DNA of 64,000 bases from Photorhabdus caribbeanensis. GTDB lineage: Bacteria > Pseudomonadota > Gammaproteobacteria > Enterobacterales > Enterobacteriaceae. Location of the stretch: the NCBI RefSeq assembly GCF_018448885.1, contig NZ_RCWB01000004.1, forward strand, positions 62,001 to 126,000. The letters run 5' to 3'. The notes below the pieces were generated by a model. That model saw only the letters and a program-made list of their open reading frames with translations. It was not told where the DNA came from and did no database searches. Shown here one piece after another: positions 26,137-34,308 of the stretch (within the stretch, counting starts at the first letter, position 1; each line of letters begins with the position of its first letter). The translations under genes were made by a program, and so were the position numbers.

Positions 26137-26793
26137 ATGTCTTATATTCAATCGCATTTGAAGGGAGGGTGTTGGTTTACCCTCGGCGACAGTATAACTG
26201 AAAGAGGTTGGTACCAACCAATAGTGACTGAAAACTTAGGTCTAAAAGAATGGAAAAACTATGGAATAGGGGGAACATGCATAGCTCAAAAAGATAAAAA
26301 TGACAATTCAGCCATTTGTTTGAGATATGAAAAAATGGGAAGTAATCCAGATATTATTACAATATGGGGAGGGGTAAATGATTTTGGATTTGACTTTGGC
26401 TCCTATGGCGGGGTGGAAATAGGTGATTATAACGACAAAACCTCATTGACATTTATTGGAGGTATGAAGTTATTAATGACTGGAATTACCAAAAAATACC
26501 CATTAGCAAGAATAGGATTTATTATAACAACACCAATATCAGTACAAAGAGGTATGAATAGTAAAAACGCCAAAGGGTACTACTTGTCTGATTATTGCAA
26601 CGTTTGTCGGGAAATTTGTGAAAAATATTCCATCCCATATCTGGATTTGTTAAAACAATCTGGATTCAATGAAAGAAATATCGATATTATGACCAGCAAT
26701 AGCTTGGGCACAGTGTCCGATGGTTTACATCCATCAAAAATAGGTATGGCCAGGATTGCCCCCAAAATTTCAAACTTCATTTTATCTATTTAA
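26137..26793 (+). CDS. SGNH/GDSL hydrolase
   Basis: A 218-residue SGNH hydrolase. Blocks are in order: block I FTLGDSITERG with nucleophile S19, block II glycine in YGIGGT, block III GGVNDF, and block V GLHPS with the catalytic histidine. No signal peptide is seen, so it is probably cytoplasmic. Family members are esterases or acyl-/acetyl-hydrolases acting on small esters or polysaccharide acetyl groups. Its stop lies 10 nt before the start of an acyltransferase 3 gene, an arrangement that suggests an acetyl/acyl transfer and removal pair (inference). AAAAGGATGA precedes the ATG. Confidence 0.85.
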   Translation: MSYIQSHLKGGCWFTLGDSITERGWYQPIVTENLGLKEWKNYGIGGTCIAQKDKNDNSAICLRYEKMGSNPDIITIWGGVNDFGFDFGSYGGVEIGDYNDKTSLTFIGGMKLLMTGITKKYPLARIGFIITTPISVQRGMNSKNAKGYYLSDYCNVCREICEKYSIPYLDLLKQSGFNERNIDIMTSNSLGTVSDGLHPSKIGMARIAPKISNFILSI

Positions 26794-26803
26794 GAGACAA
26801 AAA

Positions 26804-27847
26804 ATGAGAATATTAACCATAGATTTATTAAAGATCGTTTCTATATTTTTCGTTGTAATTTCTCACGTTACTTTATTTTTCTTGTTGCGCGATGATAATG
26901 ACGTGGTTTTGTATTTTTTTAGGCAGATTGGTCAGTTGGGGGTCTCGCTGTTTTTTATGTGCAGTGGCTATTTCTTACTAAATAACAAGCATGAAAAGCA
27001 GGTGGATTACGTCATTAATAAAGCTAAAGGGATATTAACTGTATTGCTGTTTTGGCTTATCTTTTATTATCTGTATGACACCTGTTTTATCAGTAAATTT
27101 ACAACCGTGCCTACTGTTGATTTTTTAAATTATATTAATGTTAGTAGAACCACATCAGATGCCACTCATTTATGGTTTATATTTGCAATTGTTTCTCTCT
27201 ATATATTAACACCACTAATGCGTAACACATTTAACGAAACAAATGCAAAGGGGATTATGAAAATACTTGTCATAATGCTTATAATTTCTAATCTTACATT
27301 GCTGAATGCACTAACAGATTACAAATTCTCTTTTTCCCTAATCCCATTCAATATTTTGCTTCCGTTCCAAGTTGAGGGTTTGATTAGTTTCTTGATAGGC
27401 GGATATTTAGGGCTAACGAAACCTCAAATAAAGACATTTTCCTTTAAGCACATAATGCTTCTAGTACTTTTTATTATATCATTGATATCTTTATCAATCA
27501 TTTCATCCAGGACAGGGATGACCTTCTTTTATGGGAAGTTTTATAATGTATTTCTTCAGGTTTCTTCAGTTTGCCTGTTTTTATTCTTGGTTAATTTGAA
27601 TATCAACGAAATACCATTCTTAATAAATGATATTAGTAAGAATATACTGGGTATATATCTTGTTCACAATATTTTTGTTATTGAAATACATAACGAATTT
27701 ATCCATAATTTATTCTTAGAAAAATTTAATTACATAAATATATATGTTTACATAATAGCCTATTCTTTGCTGGCTTTTATCCTGTCATATATATTATGCG
27801 TTTTGTTACGAAAATCAAAAATAACATCAAAAATTATAACCATCTAG
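26804..27847 (+). CDS. acyltransferase 3 family membrane protein
   Basis: A 347-residue polytopic membrane protein with about ten hydrophobic segments. The start at 26804 is ten bases after the preceding stop and gives MRILTIDLLKIVSIFFVVISHV, the usual beginning of acyltransferase 3 proteins, in which the histidine of the first helix is catalytic. Later segments such as HLWFIFAIVSLYILTPL and a final ILGIYLVHN also fit. These proteins transfer acetyl or other acyl groups from the cytoplasm to sugars of surface polysaccharides or to small molecules. No glycan-synthesis genes adjoin it; the neighbouring SGNH hydrolase is the only hint of a partner. Confidence 0.85.
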   Translation: MRILTIDLLKIVSIFFVVISHVTLFFLLRDDNDVVLYFFRQIGQLGVSLFFMCSGYFLLNNKHEKQVDYVINKAKGILTVLLFWLIFYYLYDTCFISKFTTVPTVDFLNYINVSRTTSDATHLWFIFAIVSLYILTPLMRNTFNETNAKGIMKILVIMLIISNLTLLNALTDYKFSFSLIPFNILLPFQVEGLISFLIGGYLGLTKPQIKTFSFKHIMLLVLFIISLISLSIISSRTGMTFFYGKFYNVFLQVSSVCLFLFLVNLNINEIPFLINDISKNILGIYLVHNIFVIEIHNEFIHNLFLEKFNYINIYVYIIAYSLLAFILSYILCVLLRKSKITSKIITI

Positions 27848-27916
27848 CGTTATTTACAGGGAGAGCCGGTTTCTTCCAGTAATATCTTTTTGGCAGTAAA
27901 GTATATTGGCTAAAGG

Positions 27917-27971
27917 AAGGCGTTTTACAATTATCACAGACCACACAGTGGGTTGAAAAGTAAAACGCCTT
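27917..27971. repeat. 12-bp inverted repeat with long loop
   Basis: Arms aaggcgttttac (27917-27928) and gtaaaacgcctt (27960-27971) are exact complements separated by 31 nt, between the convergent acyltransferase and RelE-like genes. It could be a bidirectional terminator or ends of a lost element. Confidence 0.5.
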
Positions 27972-28037
27972 ATGAGACTCCCGTTGAAAAAATGAGAGCT
28001 TAAAAATGCTCTGTCAATTGAAGCCAGAGATCACACA

Positions 28038-29045
28038 TCATATATTTTTATAATGAGTTCCAACACTATGAATCGTGATTGTATTTTCAGTATTATTTTG
28101 AGTGAAAGTTACCCTGTCTTTTTGGCTTAGCCTCACACTAAATAAATTATTTGGCAGTTTTTCCAAGTTACTGCCGCTTGCTGTACCAATACTCTTTGCT
28201 GCTGTAAGTGGATCGTTACCCTTTTGCACCTCTTTTATAAATGAACTATACTTTTGTTTCGCAGCACCGTCCATATTAGAAAACCCATTCCTGGATTTGT
28301 TCTTTTTAAGTTCTTGAAAACTCACTCTCCATTTAGGTGGTTCAGTTGGGCCTGCTAAATAACCTATTCTGCCATCAGGTAATTTCTGTGGTGGCCGAAA
28401 AAAGGGTTTAGAAAGTTTTTTTCTCTCAATATAACTTTCTAATGATTTAGATTCTAATCTATTGTAAAAGTTTTTTGAAAAAATCATCTTTCCTAGTGAT
28501 GTTACAGCAGATAATATAAATAAGAAATCAATTAATTTAAAAAACCTTGCGATATTTGATTGTTGATTTTCCTCCAAAGGAATTTCCTGTGTAGCAAAAA
28601 AATATAGTGCAAATAATTTATCGTCATCTGAATAATCACTTAATGGTTTATTTTCAAGACCAGGAATATTCCAAATATTTTCAGGATATTCACCTTCAAA
28701 ATCCAGTTCATTCTTGAAAAAACCATTTGCCATATCTTTAGAAATTTGATCACCATTTTCATCTAATAGTGCAGATGAAAGATTAGACATATATTCTTGA
28801 TAAATTCTCTCAGCAGTCTCTTTATTATTATAATAGTCATCAGGAAGTTGAGATACATTATGAATACCACTTGCAGCTAAAGCATACGCTAATATTATTT
28901 TTTTAGCCCGATATTCAACTCCATATAATGCTGTATGCCCCTCATCTGTTTGCTGAAAGTTTAGTACACGTACTATATCTCCTGCTATTTGCTTTTCAAC
29001 AGGTGGATATCCACTTCTATCATCAGGTGTTAATTGTATAACCAT
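28038..29045 (-). CDS. unknown protein with RelE/ParE-like C-terminal domain (possible toxin)
   Basis: A 335-residue AT-rich gene product, start backed by GGAG. Residues about 1-240 are a helical, mostly polar region I do not recognise, with one hydrophobic stretch near 170-190 ([18 protein letters not shown]). The last 50 residues ([17 protein letters not shown], then [13 protein letters not shown]) match the ending of RelE/YoeB-type ribonuclease toxins, which close with a strand pattern F.VRL....R..F and an I..VG.HY tail. A large protein carrying such a domain only at its C-terminus is the layout of polymorphic or delivered toxins. No immunity or antitoxin gene is apparent next to it (190 bp of non-coding DNA downstream, 660 bp upstream). 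The toxin reading is inference. Confidence 0.5.
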   Translation of the reverse strand: MVIQLTPDDRSGYPPVEKQIAGDIVRVLNFQQTDEGHTALYGVEYRAKKIILAYALAASGIHNVSQLPDDYYNNKETAERIYQEYMSNLSSALLDENGDQISKDMANGFFKNELDFEGEYPENIWNIPGLENKPLSDYSDDDKLFALYFFATQEIPLEENQQSNIARFFKLIDFLFILSAVTSLGKMIFSKNFYNRLESKSLESYIERKKLSKPFFRPPQKLPDGRIGYLAGPTEPPKWRVSFQELKKNKSRNGFSNMDGAAKQKYSSFIKEVQKGNDPLTAAKSIGTASGSNLEKLPNNLFSVRLSQKDRVTFTQNNTENTITIHSVGTHYKNI

Positions 29046-29477
29046 TATATTTCTCCATTATGTTAATGTTTATTTGAACTATGAAATCTCTGACAGAAAA
29101 CGCTGCAATTTGTCGCTGATAATATAAATTTCAACTTTAAATATAGGGTTTTCCCTGGCTTTTTAATCATTAATTTCAATGTAAAATTAACTTACACAAG
29201 AATTATTAGCAAGCTTTTATTTTGCCATTTATCTTTTGGTTTTTTTCATTTAAATCATTAACTTAATGTTAGTTAAACAAATAATCAAATGAGTTAAATA
29301 AAAAAACAGAGGACACTAAAAACAAACTGTACTAATACAGGTATGAAGAGTGGGGTAATTTAATGTTAAAAAAATATTTTTAATATAGCTGCATGTTGTT
29401 ATGCAACTGTGAAATAACCATTGTGCATGACAGAGAATAGGCGGTTTTCGATTATTTTTAATGAAAAACTCACTTAA

Positions 29478-29598
29478 TATATCCTATGGATTTCAAGATG
29501 CATCGCGGCGGCAAGGGAGCGAATCCCCGGGAGCATAGATAATTATGTTACCGAGGTGAGTGCAGCCAACAAAGAAGCAACTTGAAAGATGACGGGTA
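29478..29598. repeat. short interspersed repeat (MITE-like, Photorhabdus/Xenorhabdus type)
   Basis: A 120-bp non-coding unit with imperfect terminal inverted repeats (tatcctatggatttcaag at one end, complement of cttgaaagatgacgggta at the other) and an internal GC-rich segment gcggcaagggagcgaatccc. From memory this pattern recurs many times in Photorhabdus and Xenorhabdus genomes. Only one copy is seen in this window. Confidence 0.6.
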
Positions 29599-29633
29599 CA
29601 AATGATTTTCATTGATCGTTTTTTTATTAATGA

Positions 29634-29653
29634 AGCCTCGTGTAAACGAGGCT
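29634..29653. terminator. hairpin downstream of bicupin gene
   Basis: Perfect 7-bp stem agcctcg / cgaggct with a 6-nt loop. On the plus strand it is followed by atttttg. It lies about 55 nt after the end of the bicupin gene, which reads leftward, so the T-run is on the opposite strand. Confidence 0.5.
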
Positions 29654-29707
29654 ATTTTTGATATACAAGGTCATATAGATTTCTTCAATACACCACAGTG
29701 TAATATC

Positions 29708-30874
29708 TCAAGTCCTACGGCGTGATATAACTAGCTTATCCTTAGGACGATCCGCCCAGTCGGAAGGCTTATTATTGAAGTTATCCGCAAGCAAATAAGA
29801 CGGAGTTTTAGCTAACCAATCAGAGAGTGAAATATCTTGGTAGATACCGTTATCCAGCACAACCAGCACCTTAAGATCATCATTGCCAATATTTTCGATA
29901 TAGTGACCAAATCCCTGTGGCACATAACCGACATCGGTTGGCCCATATTTTGCGGTCTGTGCGTGTCCGTGAGAACTAAATACGGTCATACGCCCTTTAC
30001 CTGAAATGTAGTATTGCCATTCGTTAGCATTAGGGTGCCAATGTAGTTCACGTATTGCACCAGGTTTGACCGTTTCTATGAGACCAGTGATCGTTGTAGA
30101 AATAGGAAATTCTTTCGATGATGCCCGATAAATACTCCCTGCGTCGTTCTCGAAGAAAGGTTTATTTTTCAAGAGTTCATAGCGGTGGGTAAGTGGAGCA
30201 TCGTTTAATCCTCCATCGTCAGCAGGTAGGGGGAGTTTTGGCGGTATAGCGCCGCCAACAATGTAAGCTTCTCCTTGCTTAATTTTAGAAAAAACGGATG
30301 CCGGCATGTTGACGCTTTTCTCAAGCACCTCTTTCGGCATATGCGTTATCCAATCAGTAATACTGAAAGTACCAAACTCTGAGAAATGTCCGTCATCAAA
30401 AGTTAGAATAAAATGCGCGCCATCTTCAAGTGCCTGAATGGAATGACCATGACCTTTAGGAAAATACCATACATCGCCGGGACCAAAATCAGCTACTTCA
30501 CTTTTACCTTCAGGATCGATAATAGTGATACGCGCATGACCTTCCAGCATATATGCCCATTCAGCGGCAATAGCATGCCAATGAAGTTCACGGACACCAC
30601 CCGGTTTAAGTAACATATCAACACCGGCAATCCCTGTAGATATCGGGAATTGTTCTACCGTGGCTTCTCGTGCCCATCCATTTTCCAATATCCGTTTTTT
30701 GCTATCGGTGAATTTGTATTTATACAAACTTTTGGCATCTACTGGTGGTTTATTTTTGCCAGCAGTGACTATATTGTGTTGTTCATCTGCAACAGCCGCT
30801 TTAATCATACCGCCCATGCTAGCGGCGGCGGCGCCAATTGCGGATGCCTTCAAAATATCACGACGAGAGAACAT
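29708..30874 (-). CDS. bicupin, oxalate decarboxylase family, with Tat leader
   Basis: A 388-residue bicupin. The start at 30874 has GGAGG at good spacing and opens a twin-arginine leader (SRRDILKASAIGAAAAS); a longer frame to 30922 has no such support. Both cupin domains keep the manganese-binding set: H98, H100, E105, H144 and H278, H280, E285, H324. In OxdC the N-terminal lid SENST carries the proton-donor Glu; here the aligned segment is SEFGT (165-169), so the Glu (E166) stays but the flanking residues change. OxdC converts oxalate to formate and CO2, while lid variants shift to oxidase activity. Export to the periplasm as a folded metalloprotein is expected. Exact activity is uncertain. 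Confidence 0.82.
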   Translation of the reverse strand: MFSRRDILKASAIGAAAASMGGMIKAAVADEQHNIVTAGKNKPPVDAKSLYKYKFTDSKKRILENGWAREATVEQFPISTGIAGVDMLLKPGGVRELHWHAIAAEWAYMLEGHARITIIDPEGKSEVADFGPGDVWYFPKGHGHSIQALEDGAHFILTFDDGHFSEFGTFSITDWITHMPKEVLEKSVNMPASVFSKIKQGEAYIVGGAIPPKLPLPADDGGLNDAPLTHRYELLKNKPFFENDAGSIYRASSKEFPISTTITGLIETVKPGAIRELHWHPNANEWQYYISGKGRMTVFSSHGHAQTAKYGPTDVGYVPQGFGHYIENIGNDDLKVLVVLDNGIYQDISLSDWLAKTPSYLLADNFNNKPSDWADRPKDKLVISRRRT

Positions 30875-31019
30875 ATTTATTGCCTCCGGGAATAAAATGG
30901 GTACCAGCAGGAATAGTTGCAAGCTGATATCTATTTATTTGGTTTTTTTAAGTTAATGGTTGTCACTGGAAAGAAAAATTAGAGGTGACTGATTAAGCAT
31001 AGTAGAAAATTAGTCGTCT

Positions 31020-31051
31020 CGGGAAAACCAGAAACAACCTTGGTTTTCCCG
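31020..31051. terminator. terminator at end of siderophore operon
   Basis: Perfect 11-bp stem cgggaaaacca / tggttttcccg with a 10-nt loop, about 30 nt beyond the stop of the fused ybtE-ybtS gene. The T-run is weak. Confidence 0.7.
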
Positions 31052-31082
31052 AGGGTTGGAAGAAAAAGTGTTTTTACTTCAT

Positions 31083-33980
31083 TTACTCTTTTTTGCCAGA
31101 GTAAGGGCGAACGTATTTCATAATGCAGTCAAGTTTTTCACAGGTCTCTTGCCATTCTCTTTCTGGTTTTGAATCTCTGACCAATCCCGCGCCAGCCTGA
31201 AGCCAACAGCTCCCTTGATGCTGATAGAGAGAACGTAATACCAGAGCCGCATCCAGTTTACCTGAGCTATCTAATAACATGACACAACCGCTATAAAGCT
31301 GGCGTGGTTCACCTTCATAATGTGAAATTGCTTGTAAAGAAGGTTTTTTAGGTATCCCCGAAGCGGTTACTGCCGGAAATAGGGCGATAAATGCATCCCA
31401 ACGATTTTTACCTGTCTGTAGTAATCCTTTTACCCGTGATGCCAAATGTTGTACTGAACCCCGTTTACGAATCGTCATAAACTCTGATACACAAAGTGTG
31501 TCAGCCTGACAAATCGGCGCCAGTTCTTCTAATGCCAATTTGGCCGAAACAGCATGTTCGGAGATCTCTTTTGGGTCAGAAAGCAAATCTGCTCTCAACC
31601 GTTGATCCTGATCTTTATTATGTGTCAAAGCTCTGGTTCCAGCCAATGGTTGTGTACTGACCCAACCTGAACCATCTGCTTCAACCACGGTTTCTGGGCT
31701 GAAACCATAAACAGAGAAATCTTCATCCCGCAAGAAGAAGGAGCGGGCAGGTGTGTTAGCCTGACGACCTAACCAGTAACTGTGTGGCATATCAATGTTC
31801 GAACCAAGTTCAACTCGACGTGACAGGATCACTTTTTGGTAGTGGCCCACGGTAATGTCCTTAACTGCATTGGAGACGTTATCCTTATAATGCTTTGCCG
31901 CGTCTGGCTTATTAATGATTTCCATATCTTCTGTACATGAGAAAACAGGTGTGCCTAATTGGTCAGCATGGCGAATTTTCTCACTCCATATGGCGAGTTG
32001 ATCTTCTTCGAGCGTTCGTATCAGAACCTGTCCTTGAGTTATGCGTAATTCATGCTGTGGAATAGTGATTTTTATTAATTCTTCGTTTTGTTGTGCTAAT
32101 GGCAACCTATATGTCATATGGGAGAATTCAAATAAAGTTCTTCCATAGGCCCGCCAATCCTGAATGGGGAGGGCATTAAGCGCCTGTTCAAGTTTTTGGC
32201 TCAATGTGCTGATATCGTATGGATGATAATTCCCTTGTGAATCAATCAATTGACCTGATGCGTCCGCACTGATGGTCGCTGCACAGCCTATCCCCAATGA
32301 CCACTCGCCTTTCACTTCATAGAGCATATAAGGTTGTGCTTCGTCATCTGAAAGTAAATGCGTGATTAAATCTAACGGAGTGCTGGCAATAACAACAGTT
32401 TGCTCATGATATTGCTGTATTGGGTTGCCATGTTCTGCTTGTGCCATCTGTACCAAGCGGCGTTTATCAATTTTTCCTACTGTAGTTAACGGCCAATAGG
32501 CGACAAACAACCATTGGTCAGGAATTTTATGACGCTGAACCCCTTTCTGTTGTAGAAATGCCTCTAGCTGTACCGGTTCCAGTTGATTGCCATTGTTAGG
32601 TAAACAGGCGCAGGTTCGTTCACCCAACAGTTCATCAGGCACAGAAATGACAACTACATCATTAATGTTAGGGTGTTGCAGCAACAAGGTTTCAACTTCT
32701 TGGGTCGAAATTTTCTCGCCACTGCGGTTAATCAGCTCTTTAATTCGGCCCTCAACGATCAGGTTGCCATCTGAGGTCATACGAACCAGATCACCGGTAC
32801 GATAGAACCCATCGGTGGTGAAAGCTACAGTATTATGCTGTTCTGCACGGTAATATTCGGTAATGGTGTAAGGGCCACGTGTAATAAGCTCTCCTATCTC
32901 TCCGGGCGCTACAGGTTGCAAATTGGCGTCAACTATTTTGATCTCATCTTCTTCTGATAACGGTCGCCCTTGGGTATTAATGATGACCTCATAGGGATCA
33001 TCTAATCGGGTGTAACAGAGTAATCCTTCCGCTGTACCAAACACCTGTTGCAAAGGCCCAAGACGCGCTATCACTTGTTCCGCTAGTTCTGGCGTCAACC
33101 TGCTGCCGCCTACTTGCAAACAGCGTAGGGATGAAAGATCGCTTTGTTCCCAGTCGCGAGCCTGTTCCCAGAGCCGTGCAAGAGCCGGTACTAATGCTAG
33201 ATGGGTCACTTTGTGTTGCTCGATTAGCGGCATAGCTTCATCACAACTGGCGGTATCGCTCAGAAGAACCCTTCCCCCCTGGGAAAGGACGCCCAAAATA
33301 CCGGGGCTGCCTAACGTGAAGTTATGTGCCACAGGCAGTACGGCCAAATAAACACTTTCCGTATTTACTGCGCACAAGCGAGCAGAGAGCACAAAATCAT
33401 AGGTATAAGCGTTGTGAGTACGGGGAATTAATTTAGGTGTGCCGGTCGTTCCCCCTGAAAGCAATAAAACAGCAATATCGCCATAGCTTGGACCAGGAAT
33501 ATTTAGCGGTGCATCATCAATGGATGCTAATGCGGTAAATTCTTCCGCTTTTCCGTCAACAATAATGTGTTTCAAATCGGGACACGATGCCGCAATTTCT
33601 CGTGCCATTTCCCGGTAGTCAAAATCATGGATGCAATCGGGGATAATGTAAGCAACCGGACGTACAATCCGGCAAAGGGCCTGAACGTCATGTGCCCGCT
33701 GTGTCGGCATTAATAACACTGGATGAGCGCCTAACCTAAATAGGGCAAAACAGGCAACAACAAAGGAGATACGGTTAGGCAGTTGTACCATAACATTATC
33801 CCCACGACGTATCCCTCGACGAAATAGTCCGCTGGCTAATCTCTCTGCGGATTGGTGCAACTCACGGTAAGTTAGTTGTTGTTCTTGATAGATCAGCGCT
33901 GTTTTATCGCCCCAAATACCGGACCACCCGGCAAGTTGTTGGTCCAGCGTTTTGCCATTCCAAAGATAGTCCGGAGTCAT
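31083..33980 (-). CDS. fused salicyl-AMP ligase and salicylate synthase (YbtE-YbtS fusion)
   Basis: A 965-residue two-enzyme protein. Residues 1 to about 515 are a stand-alone adenylation enzyme of the YbtE/DhbE type: A3 loop LSGGTTGTPK at 174-183, FGTAEG at 314-319, YRTGDL at 393-398 and catalytic lysine K503 in TVGKIDK. From about 525 the chain becomes an MbtI/Irp9-type salicylate synthase: GHYQKVILSRRV, TQPLAGTRAL, DPKEISEHAV, GSVQHLASR, FPAVTASGIPK and RAGAGLVRDS. In Yersinia these are two proteins (about 525 and 434 residues), and 965 is close to their sum. The reaction path is chorismate to salicylate to salicyl-AMP, loaded on the ArCP of the HMWP2-like NRPS. The start at 33980 is the first Met matching YbtE; an upstream in-frame ATG at 34034 lies inside the preceding gene. 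Confidence 0.9.
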   Translation of the reverse strand: MTPDYLWNGKTLDQQLAGWSGIWGDKTALIYQEQQLTYRELHQSAERLASGLFRRGIRRGDNVMVQLPNRISFVVACFALFRLGAHPVLLMPTQRAHDVQALCRIVRPVAYIIPDCIHDFDYREMAREIAASCPDLKHIIVDGKAEEFTALASIDDAPLNIPGPSYGDIAVLLLSGGTTGTPKLIPRTHNAYTYDFVLSARLCAVNTESVYLAVLPVAHNFTLGSPGILGVLSQGGRVLLSDTASCDEAMPLIEQHKVTHLALVPALARLWEQARDWEQSDLSSLRCLQVGGSRLTPELAEQVIARLGPLQQVFGTAEGLLCYTRLDDPYEVIINTQGRPLSEEDEIKIVDANLQPVAPGEIGELITRGPYTITEYYRAEQHNTVAFTTDGFYRTGDLVRMTSDGNLIVEGRIKELINRSGEKISTQEVETLLLQHPNINDVVVISVPDELLGERTCACLPNNGNQLEPVQLEAFLQQKGVQRHKIPDQWLFVAYWPLTTVGKIDKRRLVQMAQAEHGNPIQQYHEQTVVIASTPLDLITHLLSDDEAQPYMLYEVKGEWSLGIGCAATISADASGQLIDSQGNYHPYDISTLSQKLEQALNALPIQDWRAYGRTLFEFSHMTYRLPLAQQNEELIKITIPQHELRITQGQVLIRTLEEDQLAIWSEKIRHADQLGTPVFSCTEDMEIINKPDAAKHYKDNVSNAVKDITVGHYQKVILSRRVELGSNIDMPHSYWLGRQANTPARSFFLRDEDFSVYGFSPETVVEADGSGWVSTQPLAGTRALTHNKDQDQRLRADLLSDPKEISEHAVSAKLALEELAPICQADTLCVSEFMTIRKRGSVQHLASRVKGLLQTGKNRWDAFIALFPAVTASGIPKKPSLQAISHYEGEPRQLYSGCVMLLDSSGKLDAALVLRSLYQHQGSCWLQAGAGLVRDSKPEREWQETCEKLDCIMKYVRPYSGKKE

Positions 33981-34009
33981 AGTAAGTGTTTTCCTAGAAA
34001 AAATGCCAT
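33979..34009 (-). other. 10-codon mini-ORF overlapping the ybtE-S start
   Basis: A small frame (MAFFLGKHLL) opens at 34009 behind a near-perfect AGGAGG and ends in a TGA that overlaps the ATG of the fused ligase-synthase gene. The ligase gene's own ribosome site (AGGAAA) is weak and rather distant. Translational coupling is possible. Confidence 0.35.
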
Positions 34010-34308
34010 TATGTAACCTCCTGTAAATAGACATATTGTATAAATCGTGTCACCTGACGAATAAAACTCTCAGGTTCTTGAGTAATATAAAAATGGTCGC
34101 CTACAATCAGGTTTTCTCTCTGTGCGGGAGTGAATGAGACTATCAAGTCAGAACGTGATTGAGCCAATGGCGCAATACTGGCGGCAGCCTTTTCCGCCAT
34201 ACGGCTGTCACGTCCAGGGTAAATTACTAATGTGTATTCAGGCTTGCCGTGAGTCGTCAGACACGGGCGAATCATCGGGTGTATAGGGAGTGCCCACGTC
34301 ATCAACAT
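34009..34308 (-). pseudogene. internally deleted type II thioesterase (YbtT remnant)
   Basis: A 99-codon frame in the position of ybtT. Its beginning (YTLVIYPGRDSRM) matches the N-terminal part of YbtT (region VTWPGRDR) and its end (VGDHFYITQEPESFIRQVTRFI) matches the C-terminal part with the catalytic His motif GDHFY. About 160 residues between, including the GHSMG nucleophile elbow and the catalytic Asp, are missing, yet the frame stays open. Full YbtT is about 262 residues, so this protein cannot work as an editing thioesterase. It overlaps the reductase gene by 7 nt, so it is still translated in the operon, if expressed at all. Confidence 0.72.

Larger units (their letters stand above)
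29046..29707. other. intergenic region with dispersed repeat
   Basis: About 660 bp. It contains an interspersed repeat (29478-29598) and a hairpin (29634-29653); the left part is AT-rich with no gene recognised. Confidence 0.5.
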
